From CAZIKF01 sp964539825 (GTDB lineage: Bacteria > Muiribacteriota > UBA6191): 64,000 nt of DNA. Shown piece by piece: positions 41,601 through 50,179 of this stretch. The number at the start of each line of letters is the position of its first letter. The first letter of the stretch is position 1. Made by a program: the position numbers and the translations under genes. The DNA is taken from positions 151,048 to 215,047 of the forward strand of contig CAZIKF010000003.1 in NCBI GenBank assembly GCA_964539825.1, written 5' to 3'. Under the pieces are notes generated by a model. The model searched no databases, was not told the origin of the DNA, and saw only the letters and a list, made by a program, of their open reading frames with translations.

Positions 41601-42353
41601 CCCATAGATGATAAGGTTCTCTATAATCTTTCCAGGGTTTATGAACTCAAAGGAGATCTCAAACTTGCCTCCAATTATCTTAAATGGATTGGGGGAAGCG
41701 GGGAGATTTCAAAGAAGATCATTGATAGGTATTTGAGGCTTGGCTCTTCCGCCGACCCTTTGTTCGCTCCTCTCTATTTGACGGGGGCTGTACGCGATTA
41801 CAACAGTTACTTTTCCGGCGGTTCTTCAGGGGGATTTGGCGGTGGAACTTTGCTCTTTCTTATCTGGTTCTTTGTAGGCGGAGGGGGGGTTGCCATTCTT
41901 CTGTTTCTCAAGGACAAGATGCAGATCCAAATTACCCTTTGCCGATTCTGCGAACGCAGAATTTGTGGAAATTGCCAGTCATTACTTTCAGGTGAATCTC
42001 TGTGTAGCGAGTGTTTTGAGTCTTCTCAAAGGCGCTCAAAAGGACTGTTACACTATAGAAAGGAAAGAGAGAAGTACTCCTGGGGGCAGGCCAGAAAGCT
42101 TAGTTTTGTACTGCCGGGATTTGCTTCGGTCTACCGTGGGCAGTTGATGTTGGGGTTACTAATCTCATTCTTTTTTTGGTCATTCCTATTCCTGGGATTC
42201 TTTCACCTAGATTTTTTATGGAACCAGTTTCTTCCCTTTCAGAATTCTTTTACCTTTCTCATTCAGACAATTGCCCTTGGAATTAGTCTTTTGGTTTATC
42301 TATTAGGCCAGGGATTGGCATTTATGTCCCAGGGACCAGAGAACCTCGGATAA
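38637..42353 (+). CDS. Large TPR-repeat membrane protein with zinc-ribbon insert
   Basis: 1238 residues. Signal peptide (KQLLTIFFFFSALFSGFCAS), then about 800 residues of TPR units (IQQLEEIIRVKQIPVVKFYLGL, YLQNKEYDLALFNFLQAQEL, HYLLGRYLLKKEAFGAAKKHL). Membrane helices at about residues 785-805, 825-850 and 855-880, more TPR units (FALANLGVSQARLGNLDRAI), another helix, a zinc ribbon CRFCERRICGNCQ ... SLCSEC and three terminal helices. The N-terminal TPR domain should be periplasmic and the second TPR domain and zinc ribbon on the opposite or same side depending on helix count. No family known to me. Follows accB by 19 bases. Confidence 0.75.
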   Translation: MKQLLTIFFFFSALFSGFCASGGSIQKLEKRLNLYPSNLKLRYVLSRAYASQGKDNPRYFDKSIQQLEEIIRVKQIPVVKFYLGLVFARKGNLDRAIYHWLTVVRSLKPNNLTTLRYLALAFEKKGKHSDSLKYWNKILSINPEDYKAHYHTALVTLKNLSVDESLRYSTAIRHFNKVISKYPSHPKSLYYLQATYRSSRQYLKQRKVLNRLLVMNPKNDKIRREFQLNKENLKRQPQDQVLKRPEPIPVKVVTEITDEDFQAAFKSDPEAHEVPEDHEPEAVHKNPTLPLDSPLSADAEILFNQGVTYLQNKEYDLALFNFLQAQELDPKFAQCYLQIGEVYLKLSDSTPTEEKFSEHLRLSRQSLTTAVELEPDSLLAHASRAKLKLVDQKEKEGFEVAHMKVARDAIQNGNTLFAIEEFIILITNNFVPMELVFALRDLINDVDEGTRLDLNNVLQPLIADGSPQGLYLGACLRIQRDFGEGLHLIDQIFDSKQSPTEFFRDLKARADRGNADFLDHYLLGRYLLKKEAFGAAKKHLEEAIKLAPDDAQKKKLEFYRDKAGSAGPSKIFTPIAIHGDKKPPFERFDREKADLISAEPSFSSVFKADASMGLLGAKKEFLERFLLEKSKNAVGNFLLGLIYQQSSLESTLQKAEELKIEAVESYPSDSGWHLSMGILSLRLGDSSYTQKFFQQSRAILLRKGWESYEPYAKVIGSEAAVQIGLSKLGRARELIRSGFQFNPHSRQVAHSQAGLMSASHGAGTVSPDREFFSRLMEQEIFSEVYKAEIGLLIFWSLFTMLLFFSSVIVYRKREELKHFTDELFGEKSLSIPVMVFLGGILLILFPTGLVVFLPILLWTFLDDFEQIAFILGILALLAVPFLFPIGYRHNLKDLKALYQLREGQTTEPKAHYTERLNANPLDTEARFQLGLLELIEGQGPAKAVTYFEQILSEKPDHFFALANLGVSQARLGNLDRAIQYLSKALNINPIDDKVLYNLSRVYELKGDLKLASNYLKWIGGSGEISKKIIDRYLRLGSSADPLFAPLYLTGAVRDYNSYFSGGSSGGFGGGTLLFLIWFFVGGGGVAILLFLKDKMQIQITLCRFCERRICGNCQSLLSGESLCSECFESSQRRSKGLLHYRKEREKYSWGQARKLSFVLPGFASVYRGQLMLGLLISFFFWSFLFLGFFHLDFLWNQFLPFQNSFTFLIQTIALGISLLVYLLGQGLAFMSQGPENLG

Positions 42354-42365
42354 GGGAATTGCTCA

Positions 42366-43862
42366 ATGAAATGGATGATCGCGGTTTACTTGATTGGCTG
42401 CTACCTTTTGTTTTCCTTCTTTTTTCTCTTCTTCAATGGTTATAAGTTCGAGGGAATGCCGCTTGGGACATACCTTGGACTTCGCGATATTTCGGGGATG
42501 GACTATAAGCAGATTCGGGAGATTTCCAGGAAATCTTTAAATCAGTTCGAATCTCTCATTTTCATCGTGAATCTCGAATCAGAGAAATTTCAGTTGGAGC
42601 ATGGAACGGATTTTTATTTGAAAGTTGATTCCAAGACCCTTCTGTCACAATACCGACGGTTTCGAGATATGGTGCCCTGGTACCAACGGGCCATGGAATT
42701 CATTTCACTCAAGTTTGGAAAGCGTGTTTTTCCAGTTCCCTTTGTTTTGGATCGGGAGCAAACAGAAAAGTCTCTAAGACGAAGGTTTTCCAGAGGTAGA
42801 GAAGTAACTCATAGAGTAGAAGGAGAATTCCTGCTGCAGATTCGTTGGGCTTTTGATTTCAATACCTTACTCGGAGATATGGATCAATCTATAAAGACTG
42901 TTTCCAGAGGCCTGGTGCCGTTGGAATTGAAACCGATTAAACAAAGGGATCTGGTAGCTCAAGAAAAGTTTTTTCAGAACCAGGTCTCCACGGAGTCTAT
43001 TGCTGTAGAGCCATCCCAGCGCGTGTTCAGACATCTTTCCAAGATCCTGGATTCACGCAAGACAATTCTGTTAAATCCCGGTGATGAGTTCTCCTTCCTG
43101 GACTTCTTAGATGAGGTGAGTGTGCCGGTCTCTGAGATAGTATCAACCGCCATTTTGGCCTTGGACCTAACAACAGCCAGTCTCAGGGCCTCGGAGATGA
43201 CCACCATTGGAGTGCTTCCTACCGAAGTCTTGAGTTCAAGTGCTGGCAAGCTTAGAACCAGTAGTCCCAGGGTTGAATTCGATGGAGTACCCTTTGAAGA
43301 TTATCACGGTTTATCCATGCTCTCTTCGCTGATGTTTCGTACCTTTCTTAAACTTGGATTCCAAATCTTGAGACATTCACACCACCCTCATTATTTTCCA
43401 GGTGTTCCCTATTTTCAGCCGGGACTGGATGCTATGGTAGGCCAGGCCCATGATCTCAAGGTTTTAAATTCTACCCGGCAGCCCTTCCTTTTTGTAATGA
43501 GCCTGGAGCCAGAAAAGTTTTCTCTTAAGGCCTTTGCGTGTCTCCCGGACTTCCCTTCAGTCTGGCTCAAGGAGGCATATCGAAATATTGAATACGCAGA
43601 TATGATTACACTCCTTGATCTTGCATTGGAAAAGGGTGAAAAGACCATCGTACGGAAACCCATTTCCGGGCTTGCGGTTGGAACTTATAGATTATGGAGA
43701 GATGATAAGGGGAGAATTCATAGGCGTCTTGTTTGGAAGTCTCATTACGAGAGTATGAAAGGGATTATCCATGTGGGCGAAGAAGGACTGAATGTATTTA
43801 ATCCCGAGAACTGGAAAGAATTGGGCCTCGACGGCAGTTACACCCTTCGCGATAAGGACTAG
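42366..43862 (+). CDS. VanW-like membrane-anchored protein, divergent
   Basis: 498 residues with one N-terminal membrane helix (IAVYLIGCYLLFSFFFLFF). The C-terminal half has VanW features: TILLNPGDEFSFLDFLD, HSHHPHYFPGVPYFQPGLDA, then RQPFLFVMSLEPEKFSLKAF. VanW was named from a vancomycin-resistance cluster but its role is unknown; it is common in Firmicutes. Here the middle is rewritten and the usual cysteine is absent. Starts 12 bases after the TPR gene and shares its operon. Its 3' end overlaps a small convergent reading frame. Confidence 0.65.
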   Translation: MKWMIAVYLIGCYLLFSFFFLFFNGYKFEGMPLGTYLGLRDISGMDYKQIREISRKSLNQFESLIFIVNLESEKFQLEHGTDFYLKVDSKTLLSQYRRFRDMVPWYQRAMEFISLKFGKRVFPVPFVLDREQTEKSLRRRFSRGREVTHRVEGEFLLQIRWAFDFNTLLGDMDQSIKTVSRGLVPLELKPIKQRDLVAQEKFFQNQVSTESIAVEPSQRVFRHLSKILDSRKTILLNPGDEFSFLDFLDEVSVPVSEIVSTAILALDLTTASLRASEMTTIGVLPTEVLSSSAGKLRTSSPRVEFDGVPFEDYHGLSMLSSLMFRTFLKLGFQILRHSHHPHYFPGVPYFQPGLDAMVGQAHDLKVLNSTRQPFLFVMSLEPEKFSLKAFACLPDFPSVWLKEAYRNIEYADMITLLDLALEKGEKTIVRKPISGLAVGTYRLWRDDKGRIHRRLVWKSHYESMKGIIHVGEEGLNVFNPENWKELGLDGSYTLRDKD

Positions 43863-44080
43863 TCGGCTTCCACTTGAATTCTAAATCCAATTTGCCACGG
43901 CACTTCCCATTTCCCTTTGCTATCGTTATAATTTTCATAAGGTGAAGTCTGTGGCATACCGACTTTACCCGTTTCGTCAGGATGATAGAAACGTACGGAA
44001 CAAGGCTTTGTATAGGCCTTGTCATACCAGGGAAGGGCTATTGTGTATACAGACTCGAAAATTCTGTATATTGATTTCAT
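43859..44080 (-). CDS. Small hypothetical protein
   Basis: 73 residues from ATG 44080 (92 if started at 44137). Natural-looking composition rich in Tyr/Trp/Pro (ALPWYDKAYTKPCSVRFYHP, WEVPWQIGFRIQVEAD). No Shine-Dalgarno at either start and no recognised family. It ends tail to tail with the VanW-like gene (four-base overlap). It could be an N-terminally truncated remnant. A plus-strand frame of comparable length also covers part of this interval, so the call is tentative. Confidence 0.35.
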   Translation of the reverse strand: MKSIYRIFESVYTIALPWYDKAYTKPCSVRFYHPDETGKVGMPQTSPYENYNDSKGKWEVPWQIGFRIQVEAD

Positions 44081-44190
44081 GCTGGATCGCGTTTCCAGAG
44101 ATTCCCTCTTATTACATTTATCGGCATTAACTGACATCGAGCGTAAGAAGTTTTTTTCAATGAATAAGATGGGAATTTTCCAGACTCTTT

Positions 44191-45261
44191 ATGAAAAGAT
44201 GGCTGCGGAATGTAACCTCGCTTAAGAGGTTTTTGCTTGACTTCAGGCAATCTGCGGCGTTTCGAAATAGTAGATTGAACTTTCTGGAACGCAAGATCGG
44301 GAAGGCGAAGTTATCTTCGCGTCCGATCGTTTTGCAGTTCGAGTTCACCAACGCTTGTAATCTTAGCTGTGCCAGTTGTGGACACTCCTACTGGGACTCT
44401 AAACTCAATCGCCCCCAACTTCTAACTCTTGAAATACTGGAAAAGATTCAGTTCCTCTACGAAAGCGCTTCCGAAGTATTGATCGGGGGATATGGTGAAC
44501 CCACTCTTCATCCTGAATTTGGAAAGCTTTTTCAGTGGCTTAGAAGGGATCCCCATAAGAAAATCTCTATGATTACCCATGGCTTAAAAATCCCCGAGGT
44601 CTGGGAAAAAATGGGGGGTCTGAATTCTCTCATCATCAGTATTGATGGCGTGGGTGAAGTGTATGAAAAGCATCGCGGAGTGCCGTTTCAACGATTGGTG
44701 GAAACACTGGACTTTCTTAAATCAAGGATGGATGCTGAGCTGTCTCTTGAGGTCAATATGGTCTGGAATGAATCTACCCATGGAACCCTTGCGAAACTCG
44801 TCGAGTTTTTAGAGCCATATGGAGTAAAGGCTATTCATCTTCTGCCCGAAAAAATGTATTCCAAGGCCCGCTATGAGGAAGGACTTTTTCATCCCCAGAA
44901 ACTTCACGATCTATATGTGAGTCTTCAAAAATCTCAGAAGAAGACCAGGATAAGACTGGATTATCCTGATTTCCTCGCTCATACAGTGGATTGTAATCAA
45001 CCTTTTGAAACACTCTTTATTCTTTCTAGCGGGGAGGTGTTGGGCTGCTGTTCCGCAATTTTTCATGGAAATGATTACCGGTTTTCACTGGGCGATGTTT
45101 CTGATCTTAGTAAGAATTTCAGCAGAGTCTGGAACCAGGATAAAATGGTCCAGTTTCGAAGTGCTTTTCATGGTACCGGAGAAAAACAGTATCCTAAACC
45201 CTGCCAAACATGTGCTTTTCGAGTTTTGCGCCATGACAATTTAATGCGGAGTCTTTCATGA
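44191..45261 (+). CDS. Radical SAM/SPASM-like protein
   Basis: 356 residues. Radical SAM motif CNLSCASC (C-x3-C-x2-C) near residue 56, then IGGYGEPTLHPEFGKLFQWL (the GGE-like SAM-binding strand) and LIISIDGVGEVYEKHRG. C-terminal cysteines (CCSAIFHG, CQTC) fit a reduced SPASM or Twitch auxiliary cluster domain. First of four radical SAM genes in the run 44191-51346. ATG 44191 has no clear RBS. Its stop overlaps the ATG of the coiled-coil gene (ATGA), so the two are translationally coupled. Substrate unknown. Confidence 0.88.
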   Translation: MKRWLRNVTSLKRFLLDFRQSAAFRNSRLNFLERKIGKAKLSSRPIVLQFEFTNACNLSCASCGHSYWDSKLNRPQLLTLEILEKIQFLYESASEVLIGGYGEPTLHPEFGKLFQWLRRDPHKKISMITHGLKIPEVWEKMGGLNSLIISIDGVGEVYEKHRGVPFQRLVETLDFLKSRMDAELSLEVNMVWNESTHGTLAKLVEFLEPYGVKAIHLLPEKMYSKARYEEGLFHPQKLHDLYVSLQKSQKKTRIRLDYPDFLAHTVDCNQPFETLFILSSGEVLGCCSAIFHGNDYRFSLGDVSDLSKNFSRVWNQDKMVQFRSAFHGTGEKQYPKPCQTCAFRVLRHDNLMRSLS

Positions 45262-46298
45262 AGAAGGAACTTAAAAAAGACGCCTCCAAGCAGGAAAAAC
45301 CAGTCTTTTCCTCAGGTTTTCAAAATAAACTTCTGGAGAGATACTCTAATTTGATAGAGGAAAAACATAGAGCGGTTGACCTGGGAATGGAGCTTTCCAG
45401 TGAGAGGGATGAGCTACGGGCTGAGATCAAAAGATTGGCTGACTTTCTAAAGGTGGAAAGAGAGCATTCAAGAAAGGGAAGCGAATCGATCCTATCTCTG
45501 GAATCCGAGCTCAAAAAACTTCGTAAAACCTATGTGAGCCTGGAGGGGAATCACCAGGAAATGTCAGCCTACCTTCCAAAACTGGAAGCTGAAGTGAAAT
45601 CCTGGAAAAAGGAACATGGGGTCCTGCTTGAGAGAGTCAGGGAAGGAGAAGTCTTAATCCGTGAATCAGCCGCTCAAAATGAGATTGTAAAGAAGCGGTT
45701 AGGAGAACTTGAAAAGATTTCAAAGAAGGATAAGAAAGAACATCAAAAGCTCGAAAAGTATATCAAACACCTGGAGGAGGTTGGGAAGGGGCAGGACCAG
45801 GCACTAGAGGACTGGACTTCAAGGTATCGGGAATTGGAATTGGAGAGAAACCATATTTCTGGACACCATTCGGCACTGATGGAAAGAGTGAAGAGCCTGG
45901 AAGATGAGACTCGAACCTGGGACGCCGAACATCGTAAGCTAATCGATTACGTCAAGGAAGTAGAGCGTACTGAACTCCAGGGAAGAGAAGTTATAGAACG
46001 CATGGAAAGTGCCCATAATGAGCTAGATCAGCAAAGAAGTCATCTCGAAGAGGAGCATGCCAAACTTTGCGAGGTTATCCATTCTGTAGAGCATACTCGG
46101 CACCAATTGCAAACAAAGCATGAAGAACTATGTGAGTACGTTATAATCATAGAAAGCGAGCGCGATATCCTGAGGGAGGAGCGTCAAGTCTTTTTAGAGG
46201 CAAAGGAGCGTGTAGAGGGAGAACTTAGATCTCTACAGTCACGATGGGTGTATCGATTGTACAGATGGTGCAAGGGGCTAGTGCGACCCGGGTCCTGA
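45258..46298 (+). CDS. Coiled-coil protein of the radical SAM cluster
   Basis: 346 residues, nearly all predicted coiled coil. Short units of about 35 residues recur in the pattern H-x2-L-x2-Y/V-x3-L/V-E (EHQKLEKYIKHLEE, HHSALMERVKSLED, EHRKLIDYVKEVER, EHAKLCEVIHSVEH, KHEELCEYVIIIES), each with a histidine at the same place. It ends with a short basic, Trp/Tyr-rich segment (RWVYRLYRWCKGLVR). No enzyme domain. Coupled to the upstream radical SAM gene (ATGA) and overlapped by 55 bases by the next one. It may scaffold the enzymes or link them to the membrane; that is inference. Confidence 0.8.
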   Translation: MKKELKKDASKQEKPVFSSGFQNKLLERYSNLIEEKHRAVDLGMELSSERDELRAEIKRLADFLKVEREHSRKGSESILSLESELKKLRKTYVSLEGNHQEMSAYLPKLEAEVKSWKKEHGVLLERVREGEVLIRESAAQNEIVKKRLGELEKISKKDKKEHQKLEKYIKHLEEVGKGQDQALEDWTSRYRELELERNHISGHHSALMERVKSLEDETRTWDAEHRKLIDYVKEVERTELQGREVIERMESAHNELDQQRSHLEEEHAKLCEVIHSVEHTRHQLQTKHEELCEYVIIIESERDILREERQVFLEAKERVEGELRSLQSRWVYRLYRWCKGLVRPGS

Positions 46299-47641
46299 AT
46301 CCATCAGAAATATTTTTGCCTTTTAAACCGCGGGGAAAAGACCTTTTACCCCGTAGGTTGGTCAATCTATTTGCCAGCAGCAAAATAGGCTTTTCCGAGA
46401 AATATAGGGAGAAGCTTCCCATCGGAAATGTCCTTTCCCCTGAGTTGTCAGCCATTTTAGATCGCCTGGACAAACCTGTGCCGAGGGCAAAGTTCCCAGA
46501 TTTTCTACGTTGCCTGGGAGCTGTTTGTGAAAAAGCATTCATAGGTCCCAAGCGCATGCTTTTTGATATTAGCTATGGGTGTAACCTCGACTGTGTCTAT
46601 TGCCGCCGACATTCAGCAATCAACCCGGGAGAAGCTGAAATTGCAGCTCCCGACCGCAAAGACTCTTTTCTTCCTCTTGAATACATGGTGGAAGCTTTGG
46701 ACGACGCGAAGAAACTCATGGTTGAGGAAATTCTCCTCGTTGGCGGAGGGGAGCCAACAATTCATCCCCAGTTTGAGCAAATCATTCGAGAGGTAAAGAG
46801 CCGAGGACTTGGCCTAAATTTCAGCACCAATGGTCTGGTCTTAAGGAAGAGTCTTGTGGATACCATCGTGGAATACGGTGTGGACAACATGACAGTTTCC
46901 GTTAGCGGAGTTAGTTTTGAGTCCTATAAAGCTACTCATCCCATGATGAGCGAGGGCGGTTTCAATAAGCTATTCAAAAACTTTGAATACCTGAATCATA
47001 AGCGTAGAAAGGTTATACGAGAGACGGGTGTCGAGTTCGTGAAGCCATTTACCCTCTTTCTTCATGTGGTAACCAGGGACAATTATCATGAACTCTCCGA
47101 TATGGTTTTTGCCGGGGCCGAATACGGATTTGATACGATCTGGCTCAAGTTAGTACATCCAAGCCCCTGGTCCCGCCATCTATGTCTTACACCAGGGCAG
47201 GCCGAACAGGTTAAGAAAGAGTGTCGGGAACTGAGACAGGTTCAATCAAATTTAAAGATTAAGATTGATGAGTACCTCGATGCAGAGCTGGATAACCTGG
47301 ATTCTACGGGCGACTGGTCGGGATATTTCCATGACAAGCGTCGCTGTTTTGTAGGTTGGAATTTCTCTTACGTGGATCTTTCCAAGGATTACAGTTTTTG
47401 CTGTGGAGACAAGATTGTCGGCTTATATAGGAAATATGGCTCTTTCTACGACTTTTGGACCTCAAATGAATACGCTAAGGCAAGATCCTGTGCCCGCAAC
47501 TATAATTATGGAGGCGGGAATCAGGATACCTATAATGGGGGCGAGATCATTGATGACTTCTGTAAGAGTTGTGATAACACGAATTTTAACAATGAAATGG
47601 AACGGTTGTTAAAGAAATACGACCTGTCAGATTTGGTTTAA
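46244..47641 (+). CDS. Radical SAM/SPASM protein
   Basis: 465 residues. Motif CNLDCVYC in FDISYGCNLDCVYCRRHSA, followed by VGGGEPTIHPQFEQIIREV and DNMTVSVSGVSFESYKATHP. C-terminal cysteines CFVGWNFSYVDL ... FCCGDK and CKSCDNTN fit a SPASM-type auxiliary cluster domain. The pattern CF-x-G-W-x-F-x2-V is shared with the radical SAM parts of the next two genes, so they are paralogues. The first about 20 residues overlap the coiled-coil gene; a later start (46265) is possible. No clear RBS. Confidence 0.9.
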   Translation: MGVSIVQMVQGASATRVLNPSEIFLPFKPRGKDLLPRRLVNLFASSKIGFSEKYREKLPIGNVLSPELSAILDRLDKPVPRAKFPDFLRCLGAVCEKAFIGPKRMLFDISYGCNLDCVYCRRHSAINPGEAEIAAPDRKDSFLPLEYMVEALDDAKKLMVEEILLVGGGEPTIHPQFEQIIREVKSRGLGLNFSTNGLVLRKSLVDTIVEYGVDNMTVSVSGVSFESYKATHPMMSEGGFNKLFKNFEYLNHKRRKVIRETGVEFVKPFTLFLHVVTRDNYHELSDMVFAGAEYGFDTIWLKLVHPSPWSRHLCLTPGQAEQVKKECRELRQVQSNLKIKIDEYLDAELDNLDSTGDWSGYFHDKRRCFVGWNFSYVDLSKDYSFCCGDKIVGLYRKYGSFYDFWTSNEYAKARSCARNYNYGGGNQDTYNGGEIIDDFCKSCDNTNFNNEMERLLKKYDLSDLV

Positions 47642-47685
47642 AAACTCCAGTTTCCTCGAAAAAAAGATAGGGAGAAGACCCAACT

Positions 47686-50169
47686 ATGAATATTCTTATG
47701 ATCCATCCTCATGATATCTATTCGCCAGTGGAGCCCTGGACAGTTCGAGTTACCTATCTGGCAGAGGAATTAGTAAAAAAGGGTTATAACGTTCGAGTTG
47801 TTTATCATTTGGAGAGTTCTCATAAGGATCCGGAACTAGAGCGAAAGAGACAGGAATTTTCCTTCAAGACAATTCCCCTTATTCGCCACTCTGGCACTCT
47901 TCTTTTTAAAATCAAAAAGATCATTGAGTTGGCTCGTTGGGCCGATATCATCCATTTTCAGAAGTGTTTTTCCTATGTTTCCATACCGGCCATTTTTGCT
48001 GGGATATGGACTTCCACACCAGTGCACTATGACTGGGATGACTGGGAAGCGGAGATCTTCAGAGTCTCCTCTACCAATGACCCCTTTTGGCACCGCTACA
48101 TGGATCACATCGAGCGTTTCATCCCCTACCTGGTAGATACAATTTCAGTTTCCTCGAAAGAATTGTGGGACCGGGTGACCAAAATGGGAATTTCCCATTC
48201 CAATGTATTCCAGGCTCCGGTAGGAGGGGACCTCGATCGCTTTTGCATGGAAAGTACGGATGAAGAGCCCGTACGAAGGCAATATGAACTCAAGAAAAAT
48301 GTGGTGACTTACATGGGACAGTTACATGGAGCCCAGTATTGTGATCTATTTTTGGAGATGGCCGCCCATCTGGTGAAGGAGCGTCAGGACATCACCTATC
48401 TTGTCATTGGAAATGGTTCCCGATTTCTGGAGTTAATGCGGAAGTCTGAAGAGTTGGGCCTCCAAGATTACGTGATATTTACGGGTTCAGTACCCCATGA
48501 TGAGATTCCCCGCTTTCTTAAAGTCAGTGACGTGTGTGTGGCCTGCTTTGAAGATACTCCCCAAACCAGGACTAAATCTCCGCTTAAGGTTTGTGAGTAC
48601 CTTGCGGCAGGTCGAGCTATTGTGGGATCTGATGTGGGTGAGGTCCGGGAAATGCTGGATCATGGAAACGCGGGTGTTCTCGTGAAGCCCGGAGATCCTC
48701 TGGCTTTGTCCCAGGCTGTGAACAGGGTTGTTGAGGATGAGGAATTAAAGAACCGACTTCAGTACAATGCCAGGCTTCAGGCCCAGAATCTTTATAACTG
48801 GACACACACAGCTGAGAACCTGGTAAAGGCCTATCACCTGGGAATGGGAGAGAAAAAAAAAGTCTCTGGGCGCTTCCAGTTTCTAAGACCTGAAAATCTT
48901 TTTAAGTTTTTTTTCCCTCGAAAAAATGCCGTGACCTTTGAAGATACTCCCAAGGGAAAGCTCATTTCCACGTTGGATGATTACCGGCGAATGTCAGGAA
49001 TTTTATCCAAAACCGATTCTTTCATAGGACCCCAACTGGTACAGCTTGATGTAACTAATCTATGTAATAACGACTGTGTAGCCTGCTGGTCCAATTCCCC
49101 CATGTTGGAAGATCTACTGATTGATCCAGCCTCCAAGCGAGATACGATACCGGTGGATGTGCTTAAAACATCACTGAGAGATATGGCCGAAATCGGTACC
49201 AAAGAGATTTATATGGCAGGAGGGGGAGATCCCACCATGCATCCTCAGATTTTTGAAGTCTGGGAACAGATCAAAGACCTTGGGATGACCCTTTATGTGA
49301 ATACCAACTTTGTAAGAATGTGTACAGAAGATAAGATCAAGAGAATCCTGGACCTGGGTATTGATCACTTTACTCTCAGTATGTGGGCAGGATCACCGGA
49401 AGCTTATTCCAGAACTCATCCCAATAAAGGACCAAAAGATTTTGAAAAGGTCAAAAAGGGAATCGCCTATATGAATCAGCTCAAGTCAGAGCGTCCATAC
49501 TGCAAGGTTTATCATGTGATCTCCATGTTGAATTACCAGGACTTTACCCCCATGCTAGACTTTTGTGTCGAAACTGGGTGTGAATCTGTGGAGTTTACTC
49601 TCGTGGACACCATTCCAGGTAAAACTGACCAGCTTTTACTCACCGAGGAAGCCAGGGTCTGGCTCTATGAGGAATGTGAGAAAGTCTGGGCCGATGCCCA
49701 TGAAAATCTTTATAAGAATAAAGTTCTTCTCTTTGGATTCGAGCGCTTCATGAGGCGTCTTTCATCTTCTGATTCTAATGTTGGAGATCATGATAAGAAT
49801 ATCATCGAATCCTTTCCCTGCTATATAGGTCATCTCTTTGCCAGGGTGATGCCGGATGGAGATATCAACACTTGCCTGAAGTCGCATCGAATTCCCATAG
49901 GAAATATCTACCACCAATCTTTCAAAGAAGCCTGGTCCTCAAATCGACAGAAGTATTTCAGAAAAAAGGCTCAGGTTTATGAAAAGAAGGATCCCTTTTT
50001 CTCTTTGATTGGAAATGATGCGGAAGCCTCCTGTGGTTGTTACAAGTCTTGTGATGATATTGCACGAAATCAGTATATGCACAAAAGACTGACGGAACTA
50101 AGTGTCCTGGAGCAGGGTTTCCTCCAAGCATATCGCGGCTATTTGAACGTGACTCAACAGGCCCTCTAA
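47686..50169 (+). CDS. Fusion: GT4 glycosyltransferase plus radical SAM/SPASM
   Basis: 827 residues. Residues about 1-385 form a GT-B glycosyltransferase of the GT4 type: start MNILMIHPHDIYSPVEPWTV, ISVSSKELWDRV, GTDRF-like loop, VTYMGQLHGAQYC and the donor-site block SPLKVCEYLAAGRAIVGSDVGEV. From about 440 a complete radical SAM domain follows, with CNNDCVAC (near residue 460), MAGGGDPTMHPQIFEVW and a SPASM-like end (CYIGHLFARVMPDGDINTC ... CGCYKSC). The single frame is open with no gap. GGGAGAA precedes ATG 47686. The fusion implies that sugar transfer and a radical reaction act on the same molecule or complex. Confidence 0.9.
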   Translation: MNILMIHPHDIYSPVEPWTVRVTYLAEELVKKGYNVRVVYHLESSHKDPELERKRQEFSFKTIPLIRHSGTLLFKIKKIIELARWADIIHFQKCFSYVSIPAIFAGIWTSTPVHYDWDDWEAEIFRVSSTNDPFWHRYMDHIERFIPYLVDTISVSSKELWDRVTKMGISHSNVFQAPVGGDLDRFCMESTDEEPVRRQYELKKNVVTYMGQLHGAQYCDLFLEMAAHLVKERQDITYLVIGNGSRFLELMRKSEELGLQDYVIFTGSVPHDEIPRFLKVSDVCVACFEDTPQTRTKSPLKVCEYLAAGRAIVGSDVGEVREMLDHGNAGVLVKPGDPLALSQAVNRVVEDEELKNRLQYNARLQAQNLYNWTHTAENLVKAYHLGMGEKKKVSGRFQFLRPENLFKFFFPRKNAVTFEDTPKGKLISTLDDYRRMSGILSKTDSFIGPQLVQLDVTNLCNNDCVACWSNSPMLEDLLIDPASKRDTIPVDVLKTSLRDMAEIGTKEIYMAGGGDPTMHPQIFEVWEQIKDLGMTLYVNTNFVRMCTEDKIKRILDLGIDHFTLSMWAGSPEAYSRTHPNKGPKDFEKVKKGIAYMNQLKSERPYCKVYHVISMLNYQDFTPMLDFCVETGCESVEFTLVDTIPGKTDQLLLTEEARVWLYEECEKVWADAHENLYKNKVLLFGFERFMRRLSSSDSNVGDHDKNIIESFPCYIGHLFARVMPDGDINTCLKSHRIPIGNIYHQSFKEAWSSNRQKYFRKKAQVYEKKDPFFSLIGNDAEASCGCYKSCDDIARNQYMHKRLTELSVLEQGFLQAYRGYLNVTQQAL

Positions 50170-50179
50170 GGAGTTTGTT

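Noticed and set aside
44079..44225. Plus-strand small ORF before the first radical SAM gene, a possible peptide precursor
   Set aside because: 48 residues with natural-looking sequence but no RBS, 35-base overlap with the radical SAM gene and no leader/core layout. The minus-strand frame over part of the same DNA is at least as plausible.
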